This document shows positions 16,106 through 25,920 of a stretch of 64,000 nt of DNA, one piece after another. The translations under genes and the position numbers were made by a program. The number at the start of each line of letters is the position of its first letter. Positions within the stretch are counted from its first letter, which is position 1. Origin of the DNA: Cloacibacillus evryensis DSM 19522 (lineage in GTDB: Bacteria > Synergistota > Synergistia > Synergistales > Synergistaceae); NCBI RefSeq assembly GCF_000585335.1, contig NZ_KK073872.1, forward strand, positions 1,136,501 through 1,200,500, read 5' to 3'. Under the pieces are notes generated by a model. The model worked only from the letters and a program-made list of their open reading frames with translations, made no database searches and was not told the origin of the DNA.

Positions 16106-19100
16106 ATGAGAGATACGACGATAAAAAAGGTTCTTGTTCTTGGTTCCGGGCCGATAAAGATCGGCCAGGCCGCGGAGTTCGACTATGCGGGCACGCAGGC
16201 CTGCCGCGCCCTCAAGGAAGAGGGCTGCAGCGTAATACTGCTCAACAGCAACCCCGCGACGATACAGACGGATAATTCCGTTGCCGACTTCGTCTACATC
16301 CGGCCGCTCCTTCCCTACGTGGTGGAGAACATCCTCCGCGAGCACCGTCCCGACGGCGTCGTCGCGACGCTAGGCGGCCAGACGGGCCTCAACCTCTGTA
16401 TGGAATGCGAAAAGCTCGGCATGTGGCGGCGCTATAAATGCCGCGTCCTTGGCACGCAGCCGGAGGCGATCGAACGCGCGGAGGCGCGCGAGCCTTTCCG
16501 CAGGGCGATGATCGAAGCCAATCAGCCGATCATCGCGAGCCGCGGCATCTCCTCGGTCGCCGAGGCGCAGGAATTTGCGCTGCGCACGCCGCTGCCGCTG
16601 ATACTGCGCCCCGATTTCACGCTCGGCGGCTCCGGCAATTCGGTGGTGCGCGATATTGAAAGTTTTGTGGTGCAGACGGAGGACGCGCTTACCGCCTCGC
16701 CGGTGGGACGGGCCCTCATCGAGCGTTATCTCGAGGGATGGCACGAGATCGAGGTCGAGGTCGTACGCGACAACGCGGGGAACTCCCTCGCGGTCTGCAG
16801 CATGGAGAATATCGACCCGATGGGCGTCCACACGGGAGACTCTATCGTCGTCTCGCCTGTGCTCACCCTCACCGATAAAGAATGGCAGATGATCCGCACG
16901 GCGGCGCTCAGAATAGTCGACGTGCTTGACATCCGCGGCGCCTGCAACGTGCAATTCGCCCTCGCCCCCGACGGCGGCGAATATTATGTCATCGAGGTCA
17001 ACCCGCGCGCCAGCCGCTCCAGCGCGCTGGCGAGCAAAGCGACGGGGTACCCGATCGCCCGCATGGCGGCAAAGATCGCCCTCGGCCTCAACCTCACGGA
17101 GATGGCCAACCCCGTGACGGGCGCAGGCAGCGCCCTCTCGGAACCGGCGCTCGACTATGTGGCGGTCAAGGTGCCCTCCTGGCCCTTCGACACCTTCCCG
17201 CAGGCGGACCCGTCGCTGGGGCCGCGCATGAAGGCCACCGGCGAAGTGCTCGCCCTCGCCGCGAATTTCGCGCAGGGGCTGGTCAAAGCCTACCGCTCGC
17301 TCGCGCGGGGCAGGACCCTGCCGGACCGCAAACTGCGCGCGTGGGAGACGCGCCGCCTTTGGGAGCAGGTCAACACGCCGACGAACCTGCGTCTCGAGGC
17401 GATTACGGAGCTGCTGCGCCGCAGTTCGGCGACGGTGGAGGAGATGGCCCGCAGGACGCACATCCGCAGATATTTTATCGAGCAGCTCAACGCGATACAG
17501 CTGGCGGAAAAGTATCTTGAAGAGGACGGCGCGGTGAACGGCAATATCGTCAGCGCCGCGAAAAAGGGCTTCTCCGCCGGCCAGATAGCGCTCGCCGCCG
17601 ACATATCCAGAGAAGAGGTGCTGCGGAGGCTTGAGGAAGAAGACTATTCCACCGGTTACCGCGAGGTCGACGGCTGCGCCGGCGAGTTCCCGTCAGGCTC
17701 CGGCTATTACTACGGCGTGGCCGGCGTGAAGGACGACCCCTACGAGCGCCACAGCGGCGGCATCGCCGTCATCGGCTCCGGCGCGATACGGATCGCGCAG
17801 GGGGTAGAATTTGACTACTGCTGCGTCAAGGCGGTCGAGGCGCTGCGCCGCCGCGGCATCCGCGCGATCATGATGAACGTGAACCCCGAGACGGTGAGCA
17901 CCGACCATGACATATCGGACGCCCTCTACCTCGAACCTCTGACCGTGGACGACGCGCTGCCGGTGCTGAAACGCGAGGAGGCGGCGGGAGTCTTTGCCTG
18001 CTTCGGCGGGCAGACCTCCCTGCGCCTCGGCCTCGATCTCGCGCAGGAGGGGATAAAACTCTTCGGCCCCGGGGCCGAGGTGATAGACGCGGCCGAGGAC
18101 CGCGGAAAATTTTCGCGGCTGCTCACCAAAATAGGCGTGCCCGAGCCGGAGGGAGTCGACGTCGCCTCCGTCGAGGAGGCGAAGGAGGTCGGACGCCGGC
18201 TCGGCTATCCGCTGATGGTGCGTCCGAGCTTCGTCATCGGCGGCGTCGCGATGAAGGTCGTCTACGGCGAACAGGCACTGGTCGAGGTCCTGCGGGAGGC
18301 CTTCGAGGCGGTCCCCGGACAAAAGGTGATGGTGGATCAGTTCCTCGCGGGGCGCGAATTTGAATGCGACGCCGTCTGCGACGGCGAAGATGTCCTCATC
18401 CCCGGGATATTCGAGCACATAGACCCCTCGGGGATACATTCGGGCGATTCGATCGCCGTTTTCCCCAGCTATTCGCTTACAAAGGAGCAGCAGGGGCAGG
18501 TGCTGGACTTTGTCAAGGTGATATCGAAGGAGCTCGACGTTCACGGGCTTCTGAATATCCAGTTCGTGCTGCGCGGCGGCGTCTTCTGGATCATAGAGGC
18601 CAATCCGCGCGCGAGCCGCACCGTGCCGATCGTCAGCAAGATATCGAAACTCCCTGTCATCGACATGGCGGTGGGCATCGCTCTGGGCGAGAGGCTACGC
18701 GATATGCCGTACGGCACGGGGCTCTATCCCGAGACGGGGCAGTGGAGCGTCAAGGTGCCGGTATTCTCCAACGATAAACTCCCCGGGCTGGACCCCAAGC
18801 TCGGGCCGAGGATGATGTCCACCGGCGAGAGCCTGGGCGTCGCGGACAACCTTGCCGACGCGATAATGGACGGACTTAAGGGCTCCGGCTGGCTGCCGCC
18901 GGCGACTGGACGCATACTGATGAGCATCGCGGACAGCGAGAAGGCGGAGGCTATGCCCGTCGCCTCGCAGTACAAGATGCTCGGCTGGGAGATAGACGCG
19001 ACGGAGGGTACCGCGGCCTACCTGAAAAAGTGGGGCATCGAGGTGAACCGCGTCGAGCGCGCGGAGCTTGTGCGCCGCCTACGCGGCGGCGAGTGGGACC

Positions 19101-19243
19101 TCGTGCTGAATATTCCCGGCGGCAACGAGCGCCACATGGCGGACGGCGCGATGATAAGGAAGCAGGCCTGCTCCGCGGGAACGCCCTGTCTGCACTCGAT
19201 AGCCGCCGCCTGGGCCGTGGCGGCGGGGCTGAACAGCCGCTGA
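16106..19243 (+). CDS. carB: Carbamoyl-phosphate synthase large subunit
   Basis: CarB makes carbamoyl phosphate for arginine and pyrimidine synthesis. 1045 residues hold two homologous halves: the first starts KKVLVLGSGPIKIGQAAEFDYAG, the second near residue 550 has IAVIGSGAIRIAQGVEFDY. Each carries an ATP-grasp domain ending in an EVNPRASRSSAL or EANPRASRTVPI motif. A C-terminal MGS-like regulatory domain (about 920-1045) closes the protein. It is slightly shorter than E. coli CarB. In operon with carA. Confidence 0.97.
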   Translation: MRDTTIKKVLVLGSGPIKIGQAAEFDYAGTQACRALKEEGCSVILLNSNPATIQTDNSVADFVYIRPLLPYVVENILREHRPDGVVATLGGQTGLNLCMECEKLGMWRRYKCRVLGTQPEAIERAEAREPFRRAMIEANQPIIASRGISSVAEAQEFALRTPLPLILRPDFTLGGSGNSVVRDIESFVVQTEDALTASPVGRALIERYLEGWHEIEVEVVRDNAGNSLAVCSMENIDPMGVHTGDSIVVSPVLTLTDKEWQMIRTAALRIVDVLDIRGACNVQFALAPDGGEYYVIEVNPRASRSSALASKATGYPIARMAAKIALGLNLTEMANPVTGAGSALSEPALDYVAVKVPSWPFDTFPQADPSLGPRMKATGEVLALAANFAQGLVKAYRSLARGRTLPDRKLRAWETRRLWEQVNTPTNLRLEAITELLRRSSATVEEMARRTHIRRYFIEQLNAIQLAEKYLEEDGAVNGNIVSAAKKGFSAGQIALAADISREEVLRRLEEEDYSTGYREVDGCAGEFPSGSGYYYGVAGVKDDPYERHSGGIAVIGSGAIRIAQGVEFDYCCVKAVEALRRRGIRAIMMNVNPETVSTDHDISDALYLEPLTVDDALPVLKREEAAGVFACFGGQTSLRLGLDLAQEGIKLFGPGAEVIDAAEDRGKFSRLLTKIGVPEPEGVDVASVEEAKEVGRRLGYPLMVRPSFVIGGVAMKVVYGEQALVEVLREAFEAVPGQKVMVDQFLAGREFECDAVCDGEDVLIPGIFEHIDPSGIHSGDSIAVFPSYSLTKEQQGQVLDFVKVISKELDVHGLLNIQFVLRGGVFWIIEANPRASRTVPIVSKISKLPVIDMAVGIALGERLRDMPYGTGLYPETGQWSVKVPVFSNDKLPGLDPKLGPRMMSTGESLGVADNLADAIMDGLKGSGWLPPATGRILMSIADSEKAEAMPVASQYKMLGWEIDATEGTAAYLKKWGIEVNRVERAELVRRLRGGEWDLVLNIPGGNERHMADGAMIRKQACSAGTPCLHSIAAAWAVAAGLNSR

Positions 19244-19292
19244 GGCGCGCGGGAACGCCGGAAACAACTCACAATACAAAACGGAACCAAAC

Positions 19293-19362
19293 GACGCCGG
19301 GCTTGACCCGGCGTCTTGCGTATCCCCTACCGTCACGCCGGGCCCCGGCTTGTGGCCGGGGC
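19293..19362. repeat. Pair of G+C-rich hairpins downstream of carB (terminator or REP-like unit)
   Basis: Two adjacent hairpins: GACGCCGGG/CCCGGCGTC (19293-19301 with 19307-19315) and GCCCCGGC/GCCGGGGC (19342-19349 with 19355-19362), separated by a short linker. Neither is followed by a clean T run. The arms CGCCGGGC recur in both, which resembles palindromic intergenic repeats known from many bacteria. Other copies would have to be sought elsewhere in the genome. Confidence 0.5.
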
Positions 19363-19511
19363 GGCAAATCAAAAGCAAAGGCCGGAAGAGTATACTTAAA
19401 ATAACGATAAAAATTCATTCTTCCTATTTCCTTTTTGTAGAAAGTAGTTTAATATATTTATGGGTATAGCTAAAAAAGCTATTTTTAATAAGAGGGTAGG
19501 GGGAATTGCCG

Positions 19512-19991
19512 ATGTTGAGCAGTAAGCTGCTTGATGATATTGGAAGACAGATCCTGAGAATACTTCAGGAAGACGGCAGAATATCTTTTAACGAACTTGG
19601 CAGAAGGGTAGGCCTCTCTTCACCTGCGGTCGCGGAACGTGTGCGGCGTATGGAGGAGGCCGGCATCATCCTCGGCTATCGCGCGGTGGTCGATCAGTCG
19701 CGTGTGGGCTATCCGATAATGGCGTTTATCCGTCTCTCCATTCCGGTATCGTTCCTCGCCCAGGCCGACGAGTTGGCGAAGGCCATCCCGGAGGTGCTTG
19801 AATGCCATCACCTCACGGGGAGCGACGGAGTTATCCTTAAAGTCGTCGTTTCATCGGTCGGACACCTGGAAGAGGTCATCAGCCAGATGGGCAGCTGCGG
19901 CATGACGACGACGGCGATCGTCCTCTCGTCCCCGGTGGTATCGCGTCCCATCGATCCCATCAAACAGCAGACCCCGCCCCCCGCGGTCTAG
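19512..19991 (+). CDS. Lrp/AsnC-family transcriptional regulator
   Basis: A 159-residue feast/famine regulator. The N-terminal winged helix-turn-helix is at residues about 5-60 (LDDIGRQILRILQEDGRIS, then ELGRRVGLSSPAVAERVRRM). The C-terminal RAM/ACT-like effector domain runs from about 65 to 145. Such proteins sense amino acids. I start at ATG 19512, preceded by AGGGTAGGGGG, rather than the TTG at 19506. It stands alone between carB and gyrA; targets are unknown, but several amino-acid genes lie near. Confidence 0.9.
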   Translation: MLSSKLLDDIGRQILRILQEDGRISFNELGRRVGLSSPAVAERVRRMEEAGIILGYRAVVDQSRVGYPIMAFIRLSIPVSFLAQADELAKAIPEVLECHHLTGSDGVILKVVVSSVGHLEEVISQMGSCGMTTTAIVLSSPVVSRPIDPIKQQTPPPAV

Positions 19992-20034
19992 GGCTGCGGC
20001 TGCCGGGCAAGATTAGACTGTTTCTGATTTTTTC

Positions 20035-20063
20035 TTACATTAAACCCTGTCTTATGGTAAAAT
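20035..20063 (+). promoter_or_regulatory. Promoter of gyrA
   Basis: TTACAT at 20035-20040, a 17-base spacer and TAAAAT at 20058-20063 with a TGG extension. A 9-bp hairpin (AAGCGGCGA 20080-20088 with TCGCCGCTT 20092-20100) follows in the leader and is then rich in T/A. It could act as a 5' stabiliser, an attenuator or the end of the upstream regulator gene. Confidence 0.6.
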
Positions 20064-20194
20064 ATATAAGCTGAATTAGAAGCGGCGAGTATCGCCGCTT
20101 TATTGTTGAATAAATTTTTATCATCAGTGATGTAAAGCTCACTGTATTCAGGCATAATCAACGCTTTCACACAGAGCGCCTCGGAGGTATATAT

Positions 20195-22648
20195 ATGGAT
20201 CACAACTCAAAGCAGAGCAACCTATTTGAAATCAATAAGGTTATACCTCTGCCGCTGGAAGAAGAGATAAAGCAAAGTTATCTTAATTACGCGATGAGCG
20301 TCATCGTGGGGCGCGCCCTTCCCGACGCGCGCGACGGACTGAAACCCGTGCAGAGAAGGATACTTTTCGCGATGATGGAGCTTGGCGTGCGTCATAACCA
20401 GGCCTTCAAGAAATCGGCGCGTATCGTCGGCGAAACGATGGGTAAGTACCACCCGCACGGCGACGCGGCGATATACGATACGATGGCCCGCCTCTCGCAG
20501 GATTTCAGCATGCGTTACCAGCTCGTCGAAGGTCAGGGAAACTTTGGCTCGATAGACGGCGATCCCCCCGCGGCGATGCGTTACACGGAGGCGCGCCTCC
20601 ACGCCCTCGGCGAGGAGATGCTGACCGACATCAATGAGGAGACGGTCGACTGGGGGCCGAACTTTGACGAATCGCTCGAAGAGCCTCTCGTCCTGCCCTC
20701 GCGCGTTCCAAATCTGCTGGTAAACGGCAGCACCGGCATCGCCGTCGGCATGGCGACCAATATGCCGCCGCACAACCTCGGCGAGGCGGTGGATGTCTGC
20801 TGCGCGATCCTCGACAATCCCGAGGTCGAGCTTGGCGAGCTTATGGGGCTTATGCCAGGGCCGGATTTTCCGACTGGCGGCATAATTCTCGGACGCGAGG
20901 GGATAATCGACGCCTACCGCACGGGACGCGGAAAGCTCGTCGTCCGCGGGCGCGTAGACATCGAGGATGGCCGCAAGGGAAAACGTTCGATCATCATTAC
21001 CGAGATACCATACATGGTCAACAAGACCAATTTCATAGAGACGATCGCGAAGGGTGTGCAGAGCGGCCTTATCGACGGCATCTCCGACCTCAGGGACGAG
21101 TCTGACCGCAACGGTATGCGCATCGTCGTGGAGCTCCAGCGCGACGCCGATCCGAACCTCGTGCTGCGCCAGCTCTACACGCGCACACAGCTGCAGAGCA
21201 CCTTCGGGGTGATAAACCTCGCCATTGTCAACGGAGAGACGAGGGAGCTGCCGCTCAAAGAGCTGGTGCAGATATTCCTCGATCACCGCCGCGAGGTAGT
21301 GCGCCGGCGCACCGAGTTCCGCCTCCGCAAGGCGGAGGACCGCCGCCACATCGTCGAAGGCCTGCTCCGCGCCCTGGACGTCATCGACCAGGTCATCCAC
21401 ATTATCAGAAGTTCGGACACCGCGGCGACGGCGAGGAACAACCTCATCGAGGAGCTTGGCTTCACCGAGATCCAGGCGCAGGCGATACTTGACATGCGCC
21501 TCCAGCGCCTGACCGGGCTGGAGCGCGAGAAGCTCGATACGGAGCTGGCCCAGCTGCTGATGGACATAGAGCGTTACGACAGCATCCTCTCAAGCCAGCT
21601 GATCCTTGACTCCGTCGTCAAAGACGAACTGATGGAGATAAGAAGGAACTACAGCGACAAGCGCCGCACCGACATTGAAAACGCGGTCGGCGAGGTCGCG
21701 GACGAAGACCTGATCCCCGAAGAGGATATCGTCGTCGCCCTCTCCCGCGACGGATACATCCGCCGTATGCCGCTGCAGGACTACCGGGTGCAGCAGCGCG
21801 GCGGCAAGGGCGTCAAGGGGGTCGCGACGAAGGCCGAGGACGAAATAGCGATAATCGCCACCACCACGACGCACAGGACGCTCTACCTCTTCACGAACAA
21901 GGGGCGCGTCTTCGGCGTGCGCGGCTTCTCGCTGCCGGAGCCTAAGACGGGCAAGGGAAAGCTTGTGGGAACGATAATCACCCTTGAAAAAGAGGAGAAG
22001 GTCGTCGCGATAAAGGACAGCCTGCTCGGCGGGACGAAATTCATCTTCTTCGTCACGAAGCAGGGAACGGCGAAGAGACTGCCCGTAGAGGAGCTTGACG
22101 GCCTGACCAGGGCCGGCCGCCGCGTGCTTGGCATCTCCGAGGGCGACGACATTTCGCGTGTACGCTTCACGAGCGGCACGGACGACCTGCTGCTCACCAC
22201 GGCGCTGGGGCAGACGCTGCGCGTCAACGAAGAGGAGTTCCGTCCGCTCGGCCGTCAGGCGCAGGGCGTGCGCGGCATCCGCCTTGACGACGGTGACAGC
22301 GTGGTCGGCTGCGACGTCGTAAGCGACGGCCGCCATGTGCTTTTTATCAGCGAGCGCGGGATAGGCAAACGCACCTCGTATGACGAATTCACCCAGCATC
22401 ATCGCGCCGGTTACGGCGTGCGCGCGATGAAGCTTTCGGAAAAGACCGGCGACCTCGTCGGCGCCTGGGGCGTCCAGGACGACGAGGAGATCATCGTGAT
22501 CAGCAGCAAGGGGCGCATGGTGCGCATCGGCGCTCAAGAGATATCGACGCTCTCCCGCACGGCCACCGGATACATGATCGTAACGCTCGACGAGGGCGAT
22601 ACTGTGGCGGATATCAGCATCGTCCGCAAAGACGACGACGAGGAATAG
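20195..22648 (+). CDS. gyrA: DNA gyrase subunit A
   Basis: GyrA cleaves and rejoins DNA in the gyrase A2B2 tetramer. 817 residues: the winged-helix/tower region with active-site Tyr130 in [10 protein letters not shown], a coiled coil about residues 360-490, and a C-terminal beta-pinwheel with the GyrA-box QQRGGKG near 530. That box favours GyrA over ParC. In the quinolone-determining region the motif is [10 protein letters not shown], so Ala91 stands where E. coli has Ser83, while Asp95 (E. coli Asp87) is kept. psd follows after four bases. Confidence 0.95.
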   Translation: MDHNSKQSNLFEINKVIPLPLEEEIKQSYLNYAMSVIVGRALPDARDGLKPVQRRILFAMMELGVRHNQAFKKSARIVGETMGKYHPHGDAAIYDTMARLSQDFSMRYQLVEGQGNFGSIDGDPPAAMRYTEARLHALGEEMLTDINEETVDWGPNFDESLEEPLVLPSRVPNLLVNGSTGIAVGMATNMPPHNLGEAVDVCCAILDNPEVELGELMGLMPGPDFPTGGIILGREGIIDAYRTGRGKLVVRGRVDIEDGRKGKRSIIITEIPYMVNKTNFIETIAKGVQSGLIDGISDLRDESDRNGMRIVVELQRDADPNLVLRQLYTRTQLQSTFGVINLAIVNGETRELPLKELVQIFLDHRREVVRRRTEFRLRKAEDRRHIVEGLLRALDVIDQVIHIIRSSDTAATARNNLIEELGFTEIQAQAILDMRLQRLTGLEREKLDTELAQLLMDIERYDSILSSQLILDSVVKDELMEIRRNYSDKRRTDIENAVGEVADEDLIPEEDIVVALSRDGYIRRMPLQDYRVQQRGGKGVKGVATKAEDEIAIIATTTTHRTLYLFTNKGRVFGVRGFSLPEPKTGKGKLVGTIITLEKEEKVVAIKDSLLGGTKFIFFVTKQGTAKRLPVEELDGLTRAGRRVLGISEGDDISRVRFTSGTDDLLLTTALGQTLRVNEEEFRPLGRQAQGVRGIRLDDGDSVVGCDVVSDGRHVLFISERGIGKRTSYDEFTQHHRAGYGVRAMKLSEKTGDLVGAWGVQDDEEIIVISSKGRMVRIGAQEISTLSRTATGYMIVTLDEGDTVADISIVRKDDDEE

Positions 22649-22651
22649 CGG

Positions 22652-23278
22652 ATGAAGCTTGCCCGCGACGGTTATCCGACGATAGCGGCGCTCATCTTTA
22701 TGACGGCGGGGGGAGGGCTCATCTCTCCCTGGATATCCGCCTGCCTTTTCGTTCCCCTCTGCATAGTCGTCTGGTTCTTCCGCGACCCCGAGCGCGCCCC
22801 CGAGCGCGCCCTCGCGGACGGAGACTTTCTCAGCCCGGCGGACGGCAAGGTCGTCGAGATCGAGGAATCCGAACACGAATATGTCGGGCGCGCGGTAAAG
22901 ATCGGCATATTCATGAATGCTTTCAGCGTTCATGTCAACCGTTTTCCGACCGACGGCACGGTAAAGTACATAAAATACGTCCCCGGCAAGAAATGGTTCG
23001 CCTTCGCCCCGAAGGCCTCGGAGATAAATGAGCGTTTATACGTAGGGGCGGAATCGGATCACGGCCGCTTTCTGCTCGTGCAGATTGCGGGTATACTCGC
23101 GAGAAGGATAGTTCGGCGGGTCCGCATGGACGATATAGTGCCAATCGGCGGCAGATATGGTATGATAAAGATGGGGTCGAAGGTCGACATATACCTTCCC
23201 CCGGAAATTATGCCTAATGTCAAGATCGGCGACAAGGTGTTCGCGGGGCACAGTATAATAGGAGTGTTAAAAAAATGA
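22652..23278 (+). CDS. psd: Phosphatidylserine decarboxylase, short type
   Basis: Converts phosphatidylserine to phosphatidylethanolamine. The 208-residue proenzyme is of the short archaeal-like class, with two hydrophobic segments at residues about 10-45, FLSPADGKVVEI near 60 and MNAFSVHVNRFP near 90. Self-cleavage should occur at the Gly-Ser of YGMIKMGSKVDI, about 40 residues from the end, forming the pyruvoyl group. The stop overlaps the start of pssA by four bases, so the two form a phospholipid operon behind gyrA. Confidence 0.93.
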   Translation: MKLARDGYPTIAALIFMTAGGGLISPWISACLFVPLCIVVWFFRDPERAPERALADGDFLSPADGKVVEIEESEHEYVGRAVKIGIFMNAFSVHVNRFPTDGTVKYIKYVPGKKWFAFAPKASEINERLYVGAESDHGRFLLVQIAGILARRIVRRVRMDDIVPIGGRYGMIKMGSKVDIYLPPEIMPNVKIGDKVFAGHSIIGVLKK

Positions 23279-24018
23279 GAAGAGTAGACAGAAGAGTGAA
23301 GAATATCCCCATAAAAACGATAATTCCGAATATGATAACGAGCGGCAGCGTCTTCTGCGGAGTGTCGTCGCTGATACTTACCGCCCATGAACGCTTTATC
23401 CCCGCTGCTCTTCTGATCTGTTTCGCGGTATTTTTCGACGTGATGGACGGCCGTGTCGCGCGCAGCCTCGGCGGCAGCAGCGCTTTCGGCGAGGAGCTCG
23501 ACAGCCTCGCGGACGCGATCAGTTTCGGCGTCGCCCCCGCTTTCCTCATCTACAACGCCTACGTCGGCGTCGAGAGCGGCATCTGGGGACCGCTGACCGC
23601 CTCTTTTTTCGCGCTCTGCGGCGTTCTGCGCCTCGCGCGCTTCAACGTCACGCACGTGCCGGCCGGCCCGTTCCAGGGTCTTCCGATACCTGCCGGCGGC
23701 CTCGCGCTGGCCTCTATCGTCATCGCCCGCCTGCCGATAACGCCGCTGGTCGCGATGTCGGCGATGTGCTTCGTCGGCGCGCTGATGGTGAGCTCGGTGC
23801 CGTACTGCAACGCCAAGAAACTCAAGAAATCGAATGTCAGCCGCGCCAAACTTTACGGACTCATGACATTTATCGCCCTCTGCTTCTTTATTTTGAGAGA
23901 AAAGGCTTTTCTTGCCATGGCGGTAATGTATATAATAAGCGGGTTGGTGAAGTTTGACGGAGCGGAGTGGATAATGCTTCACGCTGAGGACGAGCGTTCG
24001 GCTCACGAGAAAGACTGA
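23275..24018 (+). CDS. pssA: CDP-diacylglycerol-serine O-phosphatidyltransferase
   Basis: Makes phosphatidylserine from CDP-diacylglycerol and serine. The 247-residue membrane protein has the CDP-alcohol phosphotransferase motif: D-x2-DG-x2-AR-x8-G-x3-D-x3-D is read from DVMDGRVARSLGG onwards to ELDSLAD (residues about 60-87). About seven hydrophobic segments follow the type II PssA layout. Its product is the substrate of Psd encoded immediately upstream. Confidence 0.93.
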   Translation: MRRVDRRVKNIPIKTIIPNMITSGSVFCGVSSLILTAHERFIPAALLICFAVFFDVMDGRVARSLGGSSAFGEELDSLADAISFGVAPAFLIYNAYVGVESGIWGPLTASFFALCGVLRLARFNVTHVPAGPFQGLPIPAGGLALASIVIARLPITPLVAMSAMCFVGALMVSSVPYCNAKKLKKSNVSRAKLYGLMTFIALCFFILREKAFLAMAVMYIISGLVKFDGAEWIMLHAEDERSAHEKD

Positions 24019-24045
24019 TCGCTTACGGTCTTTTAAGATATCGGC

Positions 24046-24077
24046 CCCGGCTTCGCTCAGGCGGAGCCGGGTTTTTT
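24046..24077 (+). terminator. Intrinsic terminator after gyrA-psd-pssA
   Basis: An 11-bp stem with one G-T wobble (CCCGGCTTCGC 24046-24056 with GCGGAGCCGGG 24061-24071), a TCAG loop and six T. Located 28 bases after the pssA stop. Confidence 0.93.
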
Positions 24078-24154
24078 ATAACAGCAGGAGTTAATGGCGC
24101 CGTTCCGCGGCTGGTGCGCAGGCCGGCGCTATTCAATAAGGGGGAAACTTTTTG

Positions 24155-25918
24155 ATGAAGAAGATCATGACCGGCAACGAGGCGATCGCCCGCGGCGCGT
24201 GGGAGGCCGGACTGCACGTGGCGGCCGCCTACCCCGGCACGCCTTCGACGGAGATACTGGAAAACCTCTCCGGGTACAAGGATGTCTATTCAGAGTGGGC
24301 GACGAATGAGAAGGTCGCTCTTGAGGTGGCGGCTGGAGCGTCGATGGCGGGGGCGCGCGCTCTCGCGGCGATGAAGCACGTCGGGCTCAACGTGGCGGCG
24401 GACCCGCTTTTCACCCTCGCCTACACGGGAGTGGGCGGCGGGCTTGTCGTCGTCACGGCGGACGACCCCGGGCTCTTCAGCTCGCAGAACGAGCAGGATA
24501 ACCGCTTTTACGCCTCGCACGCGAAGCTCGCGATGATCGAGCCCTCCGACAGCCAGGAGAGCCTCGACTTTATAAAAGAGGCTTTTGCGATATCGGAAAA
24601 CTTCGACACTCCCGTGCTCTTCCGCGTCAGCACGCGTATCTGCCACAGCAAGACGCTCGTTGAGCCGGGAGAACGCGCCGAGGTCGCTGTACGCCCCTAC
24701 GAAAAAAACAGCGCGAAATATGTGATGGCTCCGGCCCACGCTAAAAAACGCAAATACCTTATGGAAAAACGCATCGCCGCGCTGAAGGAATTCTCCGAGA
24801 CGACGCCGCTGAACCGCGTCGAACGCGGCGAGGGGAAGACCGGCATCATCACGAGCGGCATCTCCTACAACCACGCGAAAGAGGTCTTCGGCGACGGGGC
24901 CTCCTATCTCAAGCTCGGCTTTACCTGGCCGCTGCCGGAGAAAAAGATCCGTGATTTCGCCGCCTCGGTCGATACGCTCTATGTGATCGAGGAGAACGAA
25001 CCCTACATAGAAGATTTTGTGAAGGCGCTCGGCGTCGCCTGCACGGGCCGTGAAAAGCTCCCCTGGGTCGACGAGCTGACGCCGGAGGTGATCCGCCGCG
25101 CCTTCTTCCCCGGCGAGGCCGAAACTGGAGGCTACGCGATCGACGCCAATATACCGCCGCGTCCTCCCGTGCTCTGCGCCGGCTGTACGCACCGCGGCTT
25201 CTTCTACGAAGTCGGCAAATACAAGGACATCGTCGTTACCGGCGATATCGGCTGCTACACGCTCGGCATGGTGCCGCCGCTCTCGGTGACGGATTCCGTC
25301 ATCTGCATGGGGGCCAGCGTCTCCGCCGGCGTCGGCTTCCGCAAGGCCGTAGAGCGCGCGGGAAGGAATGAAAAGGTCTTTGCCGTCATCGGCGACTCGA
25401 CCTTCTTCCACTCGGGGATCACGGGGCTTATCGACGCCATCGTCAACAAGGCGCCGATCGTCGTCAACATCCTCGACAACAGGATCACCGCCATGACCGG
25501 CCATCAGGAGAACCCCGGCACCGGCCGCACGCTGATGGGCGAGCCGACGCATCAGGTCGACCTCAAGGCGCTCTGCATGGCCTGCGGTGTCAAAGAGGAA
25601 AACATCCGCCTCATCGACCCTTACGACCTTACGGCGACGAAAGAGGCGATAAAAGCCGGACACGACGCCTCCGAGCCCTTCGTGATAATCACCACGTCTC
25701 CCTGCGCGCTCATTAAAGAGGTCATAAAAAAGCGCGCCAATATGAAGTGTGCCGTGGACGAGGAAAAGTGCGTCAAGTGCAAACTGTGCCTCAAGGCGGG
25801 CTGCCCGGCGCTCAACTTCCGCGGCGGCCGCGTCTACATCGACCGCGCCTCCTGCAACGGCTGCACGGTCTGTATGCAGATATGCCCGAAAAAAGCTATC
25901 TCCAGGGAGGGTGAATAG
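24155..25918 (+). CDS. iorA: Indolepyruvate:ferredoxin oxidoreductase, alpha subunit
   Basis: IorA with IorB oxidatively decarboxylates aryl pyruvates to aryl-acetyl-CoA, reducing ferredoxin. 587 residues: an N-terminal pyrimidine-binding domain (GNEAIARGAWEAG, AAYPGTPSTEI), a TPP-binding domain near 370-500 (GDIGCYTLG, then GDSTFFHSGITGL), and a C-terminal ferredoxin domain with two CxxCxxCxxxC-like motifs, CVKCKLCLKAGCP and CNGCTVCMQICP. ATG at 24155 follows AAGGGGGAAA; a TTG lies one codon earlier. It works with iorB two bases downstream. Confidence 0.95.
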   Translation: MKKIMTGNEAIARGAWEAGLHVAAAYPGTPSTEILENLSGYKDVYSEWATNEKVALEVAAGASMAGARALAAMKHVGLNVAADPLFTLAYTGVGGGLVVVTADDPGLFSSQNEQDNRFYASHAKLAMIEPSDSQESLDFIKEAFAISENFDTPVLFRVSTRICHSKTLVEPGERAEVAVRPYEKNSAKYVMAPAHAKKRKYLMEKRIAALKEFSETTPLNRVERGEGKTGIITSGISYNHAKEVFGDGASYLKLGFTWPLPEKKIRDFAASVDTLYVIEENEPYIEDFVKALGVACTGREKLPWVDELTPEVIRRAFFPGEAETGGYAIDANIPPRPPVLCAGCTHRGFFYEVGKYKDIVVTGDIGCYTLGMVPPLSVTDSVICMGASVSAGVGFRKAVERAGRNEKVFAVIGDSTFFHSGITGLIDAIVNKAPIVVNILDNRITAMTGHQENPGTGRTLMGEPTHQVDLKALCMACGVKEENIRLIDPYDLTATKEAIKAGHDASEPFVIITTSPCALIKEVIKKRANMKCAVDEEKCVKCKLCLKAGCPALNFRGGRVYIDRASCNGCTVCMQICPKKAISREGE

Positions 25919-25920
25919 CC

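Noticed and set aside
16370-17461. 363-residue minus-strand ORF in carB, and similar long ones in gyrA, iorA and the hybrid kinase
   Set aside because: All are shadows of clear genes, Arg/His-rich and without motifs.
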